Shown piece after piece: positions 44,886-54,600 of a stretch of DNA of 64,000 nt (its first letter is position 1; each line of letters opens with the position of its first letter). The DNA lies in the NCBI GenBank assembly GCA_016709495.1, contig JADJMS010000021.1:1-64000 (forward strand), written 5' to 3'. Made by a program: the position numbers and the translations under genes. The notes under the pieces are model-generated. The model did no database searches. It was not told the origin of the DNA and worked only from the letters and a program-made list of their open reading frames with translations. This DNA is from Candidatus Dechloromonas phosphorivorans (GTDB taxonomy: Bacteria > Pseudomonadota > Gammaproteobacteria > Burkholderiales > Rhodocyclaceae).

Positions 44886-47392
44886 GGTCCAGTGGGGCAG
44901 TGGTCGAGCAGCCAGTGATCGCGTTGTGGGTCGAGCGTTTCATCACCGGCTGACTCATCCGTCAGTTTTTTAGGCGGTGTCGGCTCGGCACCCGAGACAA
45001 TGCGCATGCCCAGATTCTTGGTGTAATAAATCCGTTTTCCATCGACCCACAGCCAGCCTTCAGCAATCGCGAAGCGACCGTGTTCGTCTTCACCCACTTC
45101 CGTGATGCGCAACTCGCTGCCGATCACCTTGTTTTTCGGCACGACTTGGCCACGATATTTCCAGGTGACTGGCTGATTGAGCATCAGCGGCTCGAAACGC
45201 GGATTGGTGATGCCGTCGCCCATGCCGGTTTCCAGCATGTAGAACTGCAGCAACTGGCACAGTGCCTCGACGCCCAGCGAGCCCGGCTGCACCGGGTCCT
45301 GGAAGAAGTGAGCCTTGAAGAACCATTCATCGACATCGACGGTTTTCTCGCCGCGCAATGCACCGAGGCCTTTTGGCCCACCAGCTGGCCAATAGCCGGT
45401 GACGCGGTCAAGCATCAGCAACATCGGCCCCGGCAGGCACAATTCACCGCCGCAGTATTTTTCGGGGCGTGCGGTCAGATCAATGATCTGCTCAGCCGGC
45501 GCTTCCATCCAAACGCGCTCTTCCGGCGAAACCGGCAGGCCGACCTGATTCTCAAAGGCTTCCTTGGGGAAGAAGCCGAACACGGTTTTCATCTCGAAAA
45601 CACGCTGGTCGCCGACATAACATTCGACTTCGAAGTTTTCGATGATCATCCCGGCGCTTTGTGAGACCGAGAGAATCTTGACCTTGGTGCGGAAGATGCC
45701 GCTGCTCGGCAGGATTTCCTGCAACAGCGTGCCGGTGCCATCCAGATTGCGGAACAGCATGTCGGTTTCCGAGGTCAGCGCACTGCCAACATAGGAGGCG
45801 AGCCAGCCGCAAGGCTGCAGCGCCGCTTCCATAATCACGCAGAAAGGCATCGTCGGATTGCCGTTTTGCTCGAAATACCACTGTTCAACTGGCACGTCGT
45901 ATTCAACTTCGACTGTGGTTCCCGGCTTCATGCCGCCAATCGGGCCGTCAATGGCGGTGATGCGCGACATGAAGTGGTAGGGAGGGCCGGGCAGACGGGC
46001 GGCACGGCGCGTCCCGTCAAAACGGGCGTAGAACGGGCCGAAGGCTTTCGACGGTGGCCCCCAGGCGCAGGCGAGCAGCGAGTGGTAATCGAAGGCAAAG
46101 CCATCGACTGTCGCTGCCGGTTTGGGTTCGCGATAATCAACCAGTCCGGCCAGCGAGCGTAGCGGTACGGCTTGGCCGGTGAGTAGGGTGGCTGCCGGTG
46201 CCAGATGTTGCCAGTGTTCCAAAGGCCAATCGGGAACCAGTTGCAGACCGACGCCGCGAGCGTGGAAAGCTTTGCGGCCATCGACCGTGCACAGCAGATC
46301 GGCAAAGACGGTGGGAATCGGGCCGGCTTTCACTGACGAAACGAATACTTCGTAGATCAGATGCTTACTGCTCGGTGTGACCTGACCACGGCAGCGCATC
46401 GGAATCTTGTTGTCCGGCACTGGCTCGAAACGCCAGGCGTCGCGCTCGATGGTGACACCCAGGCCGGCGAGAAAGATTGACATCGCTTGCAGGCAGCCGT
46501 CGAACATCAGCGTGCCGGGCATGCAGGGGTCGTTCTTGAAGTGGCCTTTGAAGAACCAGTCATCCGGTGTAACCGGCGTTTCGGCACGCAGGTAACCACG
46601 ACCCCAGGGGCCGCCTTGCGGGTCGAACTCGGTCACTTCATGGAGAAACTGCATCTTCTCCGACGTAATGCGCGGCGAACGAACGTGCGGTTGGGTCGTT
46701 TCCCAGCCGGCGCCGAAACATTCGTACGGTCGACCGGAAGAAAAGGCCAATAATTCATCGGATGAAAACTTGGATTTCGTACATTTGATGGCCGGTGCAT
46801 CGACCTGCGCCGCAGCAGGAACTTCCTCGACCGGATCCCACAGCACGCCGGCCGAGTTGGCGAGTTCTTCATCAGTGAAGAAGCCGGCCTGACCGTTGCG
46901 CACCGTCAGTCGCGTTTCGCCACGTACTTTGCAGTCGTAATGGAAGAAAAACAGGCGCACATCGCCTTGAGTGGCGTGGCCATCGACATGAATGTCGTAA
47001 CACAGCGTGTCACCGGGCACCGGCAGGCCGGCGCTGTAGGTGAGGTCGCAGCCGAGCAGGCGATAGACGCGTTTGCCCTGATTCAGTGAGTCGATACCCA
47101 GCCAGCTGATCAGCAGCAAGTCGGCCTGGCCGGATTCAATCATGATGCCAGCCGGCATGCGGCCTTCGTCGTCGAGATACCAGCTATCGGCAAGCACATC
47201 GGTTTCAGTCCCTAGCGTGCCTTTGCTCATCGAACCGGGAACGGCATCGATACCGGTGACGCGGTCGGCGAGCAGCAAAGGGCGGTTCAGGCATGCGCAC
47301 CTGACGGGCGTAGCCGTCCTGGCTGGCGAATTGTGGCCCGAAGACAGAGGAGATTTTTCCGCCGGCGAGAATTTAGAGTTGGGCACGGTCAA
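44867..47392 (-). CDS. Pfa3, third piece: tandem FabA-like dehydratase domains
   Basis: About 840 aa with hotdog dehydratase/isomerase domains of the FabA type. Catalytic His motifs are in WFFKGHFKNDPCMPGTLMF (nt ~46490-46570) and WFFKAHFFQDPVQPGSLG (nt ~45265-45330). Each has its own upstream non-catalytic hotdog half, for example LLLADRVTGIDAVPGSM and LLMLDRVTGYWPAGGP. Such DH pairs introduce cis double bonds during PUFA assembly. The first ~36 residues of this reading are out of frame. True Pfa3 sequence there (GGKISSVFGPQFASQDGY) is in the upstream frame, and the switch is at the CCC run at 47280-47282. Confidence 0.9.
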   Translation of the reverse strand: MTVPNSKFSPAEKSPLSSGHNSPARTATPVRCACLNRPLLLADRVTGIDAVPGSMSKGTLGTETDVLADSWYLDDEGRMPAGIMIESGQADLLLISWLGIDSLNQGKRVYRLLGCDLTYSAGLPVPGDTLCYDIHVDGHATQGDVRLFFFHYDCKVRGETRLTVRNGQAGFFTDEELANSAGVLWDPVEEVPAAAQVDAPAIKCTKSKFSSDELLAFSSGRPYECFGAGWETTQPHVRSPRITSEKMQFLHEVTEFDPQGGPWGRGYLRAETPVTPDDWFFKGHFKNDPCMPGTLMFDGCLQAMSIFLAGLGVTIERDAWRFEPVPDNKIPMRCRGQVTPSSKHLIYEVFVSSVKAGPIPTVFADLLCTVDGRKAFHARGVGLQLVPDWPLEHWQHLAPAATLLTGQAVPLRSLAGLVDYREPKPAATVDGFAFDYHSLLACAWGPPSKAFGPFYARFDGTRRAARLPGPPYHFMSRITAIDGPIGGMKPGTTVEVEYDVPVEQWYFEQNGNPTMPFCVIMEAALQPCGWLASYVGSALTSETDMLFRNLDGTGTLLQEILPSSGIFRTKVKILSVSQSAGMIIENFEVECYVGDQRVFEMKTVFGFFPKEAFENQVGLPVSPEERVWMEAPAEQIIDLTARPEKYCGGELCLPGPMLLMLDRVTGYWPAGGPKGLGALRGEKTVDVDEWFFKAHFFQDPVQPGSLGVEALCQLLQFYMLETGMGDGITNPRFEPLMLNQPVTWKYRGQVVPKNKVIGSELRITEVGEDEHGRFAIAEGWLWVDGKRIYYTKNLGMRIVSGAEPTPPKKLTDESAGDETLDPQRDHWLLDHCPTGPCRRCR

Positions 47393-49694
47393 ATTTTGGG
47401 CCGGGCAGGGTGGCAGGCTGAGCTGCTGCGACTGGCTTCTCGACGGGCTTGCTTACTGCTGGCGGTGGAGGAGGAACGACAATGACTGGCTTTGCTGCGG
47501 GTGGAGTGACAGCTTGAGCTTTGACGGGCGCTGGTTGTGCTGCGGGTGTGACGACAGCAGCCACATTAACTGGGGCGGGCGGCTGAACCGGCATTGCTGG
47601 CGGCACGGTTAGTGCTGTTGGCGCGGTTTGGGGAGCGGCACCATAGGCTAGGCGCAACGTGTTTTCAGCCGTTTGTTGCATGGCAAGAAAACGGTCATGC
47701 ACGGCGGCCTGTTGCGCAATGTAGGCCTGATGGACGGCGGCGAGTTGCGCTTGTTGAGCCACGAGGCGGGACAGGGTGTCGTTCATCGGAAGTGCCTGAG
47801 TTGGTCGTGCCGCAAGGGGCGGCGCGGTGAAAGTAGGGGTTAGTGTCGAGGGCGAAGCCGCAATAACGGGCGCCACAGTCGCAGGCTGTTTGACATGCGG
47901 CGGAGGCGTTACGGCAACCGGGGCTGGCAAATCGGTAACCTTTGGAGACGCTTGAAGTACAGGTTCAAGATACGGTGCAGGCGACATCATTTGTGTGCCA
48001 TCTGTTGGTTGTTCTGTTGAAAAAATAACGGGTTTTTTGGCGTTGACCGGAACAAGTGGTGTTGGGGCATGCGCCGGCATCGTCAGCAGCCTGCCAACCG
48101 GGTTTTTCTTCGGTGCAGCATTGGCAATCTCAGCTTCCAGTGCGGCAAAATCAGCTTTGATACCCGCCGCAACCAGCCATGCTGCCGCATTAAGTACTTG
48201 TCGCACACCAGAACGGCCAGCGATGTCGAGTGAAACGACCAGATGCTCGCGCTCGCCGAGGATTTTACGGATCCAGCCGCCACAAGCGCCACGCGGGCCG
48301 TGTTCGACGAAAACGCGAATACCGTCGGCCCAGGCCTGTTCAATGGTGCGGGTGAAATCGAGCGTATCGACGGCCTGACCGGTAATCGCATCGGCCGCAG
48401 CTTCCGAAGTTGGCTTGAACCAAGTATTGGTCGCGTTAGTGTAGAAGCGAACGCCGGGAACATCGCTCACTTTGCGGTGGTGGAGTTGCCACCAGGCATC
48501 GCGAATTTCCTCGACTTCAGGGCAATGCGCTGCCATGTCGTAGCCTAGCGGCAGGCTGCGTTCCTTGCCGATTTTTTCGACAACGCGGGCGCAGGCGCTC
48601 GCTTCGCCGCCAATCACACAATCTTCGGCACTGTTGATGATCGTCAGGTGAGCCAGTGGCTCACCGGCCAGCGCTGCCTTGACTTCATCGACCGGCGCAG
48701 CAATCACGTAACTCGCCCAAGTGGTAGTTTCAGCCCCCGCCAGGCCAAGCTTTTTCCAGGCGCGACGTGGCGCGGCAAAGGCACCAACCAGGTCTTCGGT
48801 AAAGGCGGTGCCGGTGCGGCTGGCCTTCATCATGTCGCCGAGGTCATTCCAGGCACCCAGCGCAAACAGGGCGTTGGATTCGCCTGAGGAGTAACCGATG
48901 GTCGCTTCCGGCTTGAGCCCCAGCAAATGCCGGGTGATTTCGGCATGCAACTGGCAAACGAAAGACGTGCCCCACAATTGGTCAAGCGGGTGCGTCGGGT
49001 TGCCGTCTCCCGGACCGTAGAGCCAGTCGGTGGCGGCTTTCATTTCCGAGCAACGGGCGGCAACGGCGGCGACCTGTTTAGGCAAGGCTAGCGCGAGATC
49101 GCGGCCCATGCCGGGATAAGCGGCGGCTGCACCGGTGAACACGAAGGCGGTCTGGCCGCTGATCGGCGCTTCGCGGAAGGCGACCCCTTCCGGCACCGGG
49201 CCACCACTGGTCAGCCAGCGTAGTGCCTGTTCGCTGCGCGTGGCTAATTCTTCTGCACTGGCGGCGACCAGAACAATACGCGCCGGACCGTTTGAGGATT
49301 GCTGCCCCGAACGAAGTGCGGCCAAAGCTGTTGCCTGATTGGCGCCAGAGAAAACGTGCAGTTTGGCTGGCGCATCGGCTAGCCAGGCGCCAACGCCTTG
49401 CTCGGCAGCGCCCTTCAATCGGGCATTTGCTGTTTGTGCTTCAAGTACAGAGACCGAGACTTCGGCGCTACGCTCGCCAAACCACGGCGTTGCGGCAGTG
49501 CCTGCCTGTGGTCGAGCGCCATGATGCAAGAGCCAATGCAGCTGCTGCGACATGCAGTAGACCGTTGGCGGCATGCGATTTGCCGAAACTTGTGGAAAGG
49601 TCAAGGCCATTACCGGCATCACCCAATTGCAGCGTGGCTTCACCAGTCGATGCATCCAGCGTGGCAAAAACAGTATCGCCATCGCGACGCGCAT
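47373..49694 (-). CDS. Pfa3, second piece: acyltransferase domain and Ala/Pro-rich linker
   Basis: Acyltransferase domain of Pfa3 with TAFVFTGAAAAYPGMGRDLA, the nucleophile motif as GYSSGE (usual GHSxGE), and VEHGPRGACGGWI near its end. It is followed by a long Ala/Pro/Val-rich linker to the dehydratases. The first ~60 residues of this reading are out of frame. The true join from the KS-CLF piece is near 49515-49520. The frame ends with a TAA at 47373-47375 where a Glu codon is expected. The same frame continues past it with recognisable Pfa3 sequence. Confidence 0.85.
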   Translation of the reverse strand: MRVAMAILFLPRWMHRLVKPRCNWVMPVMALTFPQVSANRMPPTVYCMSQQLHWLLHHGARPQAGTAATPWFGERSAEVSVSVLEAQTANARLKGAAEQGVGAWLADAPAKLHVFSGANQATALAALRSGQQSSNGPARIVLVAASAEELATRSEQALRWLTSGGPVPEGVAFREAPISGQTAFVFTGAAAAYPGMGRDLALALPKQVAAVAARCSEMKAATDWLYGPGDGNPTHPLDQLWGTSFVCQLHAEITRHLLGLKPEATIGYSSGESNALFALGAWNDLGDMMKASRTGTAFTEDLVGAFAAPRRAWKKLGLAGAETTTWASYVIAAPVDEVKAALAGEPLAHLTIINSAEDCVIGGEASACARVVEKIGKERSLPLGYDMAAHCPEVEEIRDAWWQLHHRKVSDVPGVRFYTNATNTWFKPTSEAAADAITGQAVDTLDFTRTIEQAWADGIRVFVEHGPRGACGGWIRKILGEREHLVVSLDIAGRSGVRQVLNAAAWLVAAGIKADFAALEAEIANAAPKKNPVGRLLTMPAHAPTPLVPVNAKKPVIFSTEQPTDGTQMMSPAPYLEPVLQASPKVTDLPAPVAVTPPPHVKQPATVAPVIAASPSTLTPTFTAPPLAARPTQALPMNDTLSRLVAQQAQLAAVHQAYIAQQAAVHDRFLAMQQTAENTLRLAYGAAPQTAPTALTVPPAMPVQPPAPVNVAAVVTPAAQPAPVKAQAVTPPAAKPVIVVPPPPPAVSKPVEKPVAAAQPATLPGPKFDRAQL

Positions 49695-51678
49695 CGGCCA
49701 GGCGCTTGAGGATCAACACTACAGCGGCATCCGCCGGCGGCGTGTTGCGGCCAAGTGCAGCGAGTGCGGCCAGGTGCACCGGTTCGTGCGAGAGGTCGAC
49801 GGCACCGACCAGCGCGGCATCAATTTCGCCTGAACGCAAAGCGCGGGCAGCGATGTGCAGGGCGGTCAGCCCCGAGGCTTCTTCGGCGGAAACGGTGAAT
49901 GCCGGGCCAGCCAGATCGAGCTGACTGTTGATCCGGTTGGCGGGAATGTTAGGCATCGTGCCAACCACGCCTGAGGATTGCAGCACGGGAACGATGCCAT
50001 CGCGGGCAACTGCCAGCCAGGTTGGATCGGAACTTTCATTAGCCAAACGCCAGCGCGTGCCGTAACGGGAAACCTCGGCATCGCAGCCCATGCCGACCAG
50101 AACGGCAGTCCGTTCGCGTGGCAAGCTGATGCCATTGGCCGCTTCACGAGCCGCTTCAAGCACCATGGTTTGCTGGGATAGCGACTGCTGCAGGTCATTT
50201 GGCGGGAAACGCAAGCCATCGAGTGCGACGGACACGTTTTGCCGGGCTTCGGCTACGTTTTGGCCGGAAAACAGGTCGCGGGTGAAATCAGCCGCGCTGT
50301 CGCCACGTCCGACGCGCGCGCCGATGCCGACAATGGCGATCTCGTCTGTATGTTGATGCGGCGTGACAAAGGAACGCGCTGCAACAGGTGTTTCTTCGAG
50401 GGCTTCAACAATCAGGTGGGCATTGTTGCCGCCAAAGCCAAAGGCGCTTATCCCGGCGCGTTTCGGGCCCGTCCATGCCTCAGTTTCGCGCAAGAGGCGG
50501 AAAGGTGTCCCGGCCAGTGCATCGTTGGGTTGATCGATGTTGAGCGTTGGCGGCTTCTTGCCATGTTCCATCGCTGCCAGTACCTTGATCAGCCCGGCAA
50601 CGCCGGCGGCAGTAATCAGGTGACCGAGGTTGGACTTGAGCGAGCCGATCGGCACGTTAGCGCAACCGGCGAAAACGCGCGCCATACTGCGAAGTTCAGT
50701 GGCATCGCCGATCGGCGTACCGGTGGCGTGGCATTCGAGCAGGCTGATGTCGGCAGGCTGCAGGCCGGCCTGTTCGTAGGCTAGGCGCAGTGCGCGTTCC
50801 TGACCTTCTTCCGAGGGGGCAAGCAAACCACGGCCACGCCCGTCGTTGGACAAGCCAACGCCGCGAATCACGCCCAGCACCTTGCGCCCGGCGGCCAAAG
50901 CATCGGATAGGCGCTCAAGCACGACAAAACCGGCGCCTTCAGCCGGGACCAGTCCATCAGCATCGCGATGGAAAGGGCGGCTCTGGCCGGTTTTGCTTAA
51001 GGCGGAGAGGGCGCAAAAGCCGACGTGAATAAACAGGTCATCCGCCTGGTTGACCGCACCAGCCACCATCACATCGGCGCTACGGTCGTGCAGACGATCA
51101 CAGGCCAGCTTGATGGCATAGAGTGACGAGGCACAGGCAGCATCGAGCGCAAAAGCGCCGCCGCCAAGGCCCAGCGCATGGGCAGTCAGATGGGCGGGCA
51201 GGCCGGAGTTGAAACGGTTTTTGGCGTGTGGTCGGGGTTGTTGATCAAGCCAAACGCTTTGTGCGTAGCGCGCCATCACTGCCGAAGGAAACGACAGATT
51301 GCCGAGCACGAGGCCGGTATTCTGAGCTGGGCCGGGCAGGCCTGCACTTTGCAGCGCTTGGCGCACACCATGCACCGTGAGCTGGAACAAGGGGTCGAGC
51401 GCCAGTAATTCCTCGGCGGGAATTGCCGTACCGGTCGGATCAAACTGAAATCCGCTGACGTAGCCGCCAACGTCCGACCAGGTGCGATCCGCCGATTGGG
51501 CAACACTGCCAATCACGCTTTCACGCGGCAAACCCCAGCGCTCAGCGGGTACCTGAGAAATGCTGCTGTGGCCGGCCAGCACGTTGGCCCACAACGCTTC
51601 CGGCGACAGTGCGCCGGGCAGCGTGCAGGATTGGCCGATGATGGCAATCGGCTCAAAACTCATCGGCATTTGTTTCAT
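49468..51678 (-). CDS. Pfa3, first piece: ketosynthase and chain-length-factor domains
   Basis: N-terminal part of Pfa3 (PfaC-like). The KS domain (residues ~8-430) has active-site Cys in DAACASSLYAIKL, LLECHATGTPIGD and KSNLGHLITAAGVAG, with the C-terminal GFGGNNAHLIVE. A second KS-fold region (about 445-735) is a chain-length factor: the active-site Cys is replaced, reading SAEEASGLTALHIAAR. It begins at the pfa2 stop with an ATGA overlap. Together with the next three pieces this is one gene of about 8.9 kb (42822-51678), KS-CLF-AT-DH-DH-DH'-AGPAT. The order matches myxobacterial Pfa3 rather than marine PfaB plus PfaC. Confidence 0.9.
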   Translation of the reverse strand: MKQMPMSFEPIAIIGQSCTLPGALSPEALWANVLAGHSSISQVPAERWGLPRESVIGSVAQSADRTWSDVGGYVSGFQFDPTGTAIPAEELLALDPLFQLTVHGVRQALQSAGLPGPAQNTGLVLGNLSFPSAVMARYAQSVWLDQQPRPHAKNRFNSGLPAHLTAHALGLGGGAFALDAACASSLYAIKLACDRLHDRSADVMVAGAVNQADDLFIHVGFCALSALSKTGQSRPFHRDADGLVPAEGAGFVVLERLSDALAAGRKVLGVIRGVGLSNDGRGRGLLAPSEEGQERALRLAYEQAGLQPADISLLECHATGTPIGDATELRSMARVFAGCANVPIGSLKSNLGHLITAAGVAGLIKVLAAMEHGKKPPTLNIDQPNDALAGTPFRLLRETEAWTGPKRAGISAFGFGGNNAHLIVEALEETPVAARSFVTPHQHTDEIAIVGIGARVGRGDSAADFTRDLFSGQNVAEARQNVSVALDGLRFPPNDLQQSLSQQTMVLEAAREAANGISLPRERTAVLVGMGCDAEVSRYGTRWRLANESSDPTWLAVARDGIVPVLQSSGVVGTMPNIPANRINSQLDLAGPAFTVSAEEASGLTALHIAARALRSGEIDAALVGAVDLSHEPVHLAALAALGRNTPPADAAVVLILKRLADARRDGDTVFATLDASTGEATLQLGDAGNGLDLSTSFGKSHAANGLLHVAAAALALASWRSTTGRHCRNAVVWRA

Positions 51679-54600
51679 GCCAGTGCAGGTGCGTGGTTCG
51701 TCTCGCCTACCGTAGCCTGCGGCGTCACCTTGATGCCAAGTGCGCCATCACCCGCGCCGCCAATCACCACCATGATGTCTTCGTTGCTTCCTGTTATTTC
51801 ATCGACAAAGCGCTGGGCACCAATGGCCAGTGGAATCAAAGCGACACCCATTTGCTCGAAATGACTCTTCAGGCTAGGTGTCACCATGCCGCCTTCCCAT
51901 GGGCCCCAACCAATGGCACGCACCACGCAGGAAGCACCACGACGCGCACGCTCGGTACAGGCGACGAGGTTGAGAACCTCGTTGGCCATTGCGTAATCAC
52001 ATTGGCCGAGGTTGCCAGAGCGGGCAGCGACGGATGAAAAGAGGCAGATCGCCGTCAGCGGGTCTTTGGCCGTCGCCGCCAGCAAGGCACGCAAGCCGCT
52101 GACCTTGGTGTCGAAGACGCGATCAAACTGCTCGTCGGATTTTTCAGCTATCAGTTTGTCGGCCAGAACGCCGGCACCATGAACCAGACCGGTAATAGGC
52201 CCCCAGGTTTTACGGACGTTTTCGAGCGCAGCCGATAATTTCGCCTCATTTCCGACGTCGACCGTAACATATTGGGCTTCCGAGCCAGCAGCCTTGAGAG
52301 CAGCCAAAGTGGCGCGGATTTCACGGACAGCCAACAGGTTGGACAACTGGCTGTTCAGCTCGGCGGGCGTTGCCTTGCGACCTTCGGCCTGAGCACGTTG
52401 CATGAGTGCCCGCTTGAGATCGGCATCGCTGTTGAGGCTACGCAGTTCGGCGGGTTCATCACCCATAGGCGTGCGACCAAGTAATACGAAACGTGGCTGT
52501 TTGACCTTGGCCAGCGCGAGCAGGGCAGCGGCAGTTACACCACGGCCACCGCCGGAAGCGACGATGATCGAATTGCTATTGATGTTGTCGGCAGGAATGC
52601 TCGGCGATGCGGTCGCAACCGAAATCAGCGTCGTGCGCCGTCCATCGGCGTGCAGGCCAACTTCCAGTGTTGTACCGCCATTCAACAGTTCACCAACAAT
52701 CGCCTCGGCCAGCGCCTTGGTGTCAGGCGCCTTCTTGCCTTTGCCGGCAATGCGTTCCAGATCGATGGCCTTGATAGCCGCCTGCGGCCATTCCAGCGCC
52801 GCCGTGCGGGCCAGCGCGCTGACGCCGCCGAGGAAAGCACGCGTTGCATTGGCGCCTGACAGACCAAAATCACCGCCCGTGTCCTGCACGGTAACGAAAG
52901 CACCACCTGCATTGGTCATCCGTGCTGCAACCGAACGGCAGGCACGGAAGGCTTCACGGTTAATCGCGACGGCTTCATCAACCGTCTTGACGGCACGCAG
53001 GCCACCCAGAAAAACAACCGCATCGGCATCAGCCGGTACCGTATCGACCACGCTGGCCTTGACGCCATGCTTGGCCAAACTCGCCACCACGGCAGTAGCG
53101 ACACCGGCGCCATCATCGGTCACCACCATGCGCTGCGCACCAAGGATGCCGGGTAGTGCCGTTCCGACCGGGTTTACTGCTACTTCGCGAAGAGAAAAAC
53201 GTTCAACAGCGGCTTGCGGTGCAGCAGCTACGGCAGTTGCCGTAATCGGGCTGGCCGGCTCACCAGCAGCACGCATGTGGTCAATAATCTGGCCGAGGGT
53301 GCGAAGCAACGCCAGTTCGGCTGGCTTCACTTCCGGCAGGTTCGGGGCACGTTCGCGCATGGCCGAGAGAATCTCGACGCGCTTGATGCTGTCGATACCG
53401 AGGTCAGCCTCCAGTTCCATATGCACGCCGAGCATTTCCTGCGGATAGCCGGTCTTCTCGGCGACGATGCTCATCATCAATTCTTCGAGATCAATCATCG
53501 GTGCTGCCTGCGTTGCTGCAGGGGCGGTAATAGCCGGTGCAGCAGCAAAGGCAGCGCCACCGGCAGCGCGCATGTGGTCAACGATCTGACCGAGGGTGCG
53601 CAAGGTAGCCAGTTCAGCCGGCTTCACTTCCGGCAGATTGGGTTCACGCTCACGCATCGCCGAGAGAATTTCAACGCGTTTGATGCTGTCGATGCCAAGG
53701 TCAGCTTCGAGTTCCATGTGCGCGCCGAGCATTTCCTGCGGATAGCCAGTTTTTTCGGCAACGATGCTCATCATTAGTGCTTCGAGATCAACGCCGGAAG
53801 AGGCTGGTGCAGGAGCAACGGGGGCTGCTGCGGCAGAAGTCGCAAAAGCAGCGCCACCAGCAGCGCGCATGTGCTCAACGATCTGGCCGAGGGTGCGCAA
53901 GGTAGCCAGTTCAGCAGGCTTCACTTCCGGCAAATTGGGTTCGCGCTCGCGCATGGCAGAAAGAATTTCAACGCGCTTAATGCTGTCGATGCCGAGATCG
54001 GCTTCCAGCTCCATATGCGCGCCGAGCATTTCCTGCGGATAGCCGGTTTTTTCGGCAACAATGGACATCATCAGCGCTTCGAGATCAACACCGGAAGCGG
54101 CTGGAGCTGCAGCAACGGGCGCGGTTACAGGAGTAGCTGCAAAAGCGGCGCCACCGGCAGCGCGCATGTGGTCAACAATCTGACCGAGGGTGCGCAGCGT
54201 AGCCAGTTCAGCCGGCTTCACTTCCGGCAGATTGGGTTCGCGTTCACGCATGGCCGAGAGAATTTCAACGCGCTTGATGCTGTCGATGCCGAGATCGGCT
54301 TCCAGCTCCATTTCAGCACCGAGCATTTCCTGCGGGTAGCCGGTTTTTTCGGCGACGATTGACATCATCAGCGCTTCGAGATCAACGCCTGAAGCAACCG
54401 GTGCGGCAGCAACAGGGGCAGTTGGGGCAGAGGCAGCAAAAGCAGCGCCACCGGCAGCACGCATATGGTCAACGATCTGGCCGAGGGTGCGCAAAGTCGC
54501 CAGTTCAGCCGGCTTCACTTCCGGCAGGCTGGGCGCCCGCTCACGCATGGCTGAAAGAATTTCGACGCGCTTGATGCTGTCGATGCCAAGGTCGGCTTCC

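Noticed and set aside
52402..53448. A 348-codon plus-strand frame opposite pfa2
   Set aside because: Antisense to the KR and ACP coding region; low-complexity Ala/Ser/Arg translation with no ribosome site.
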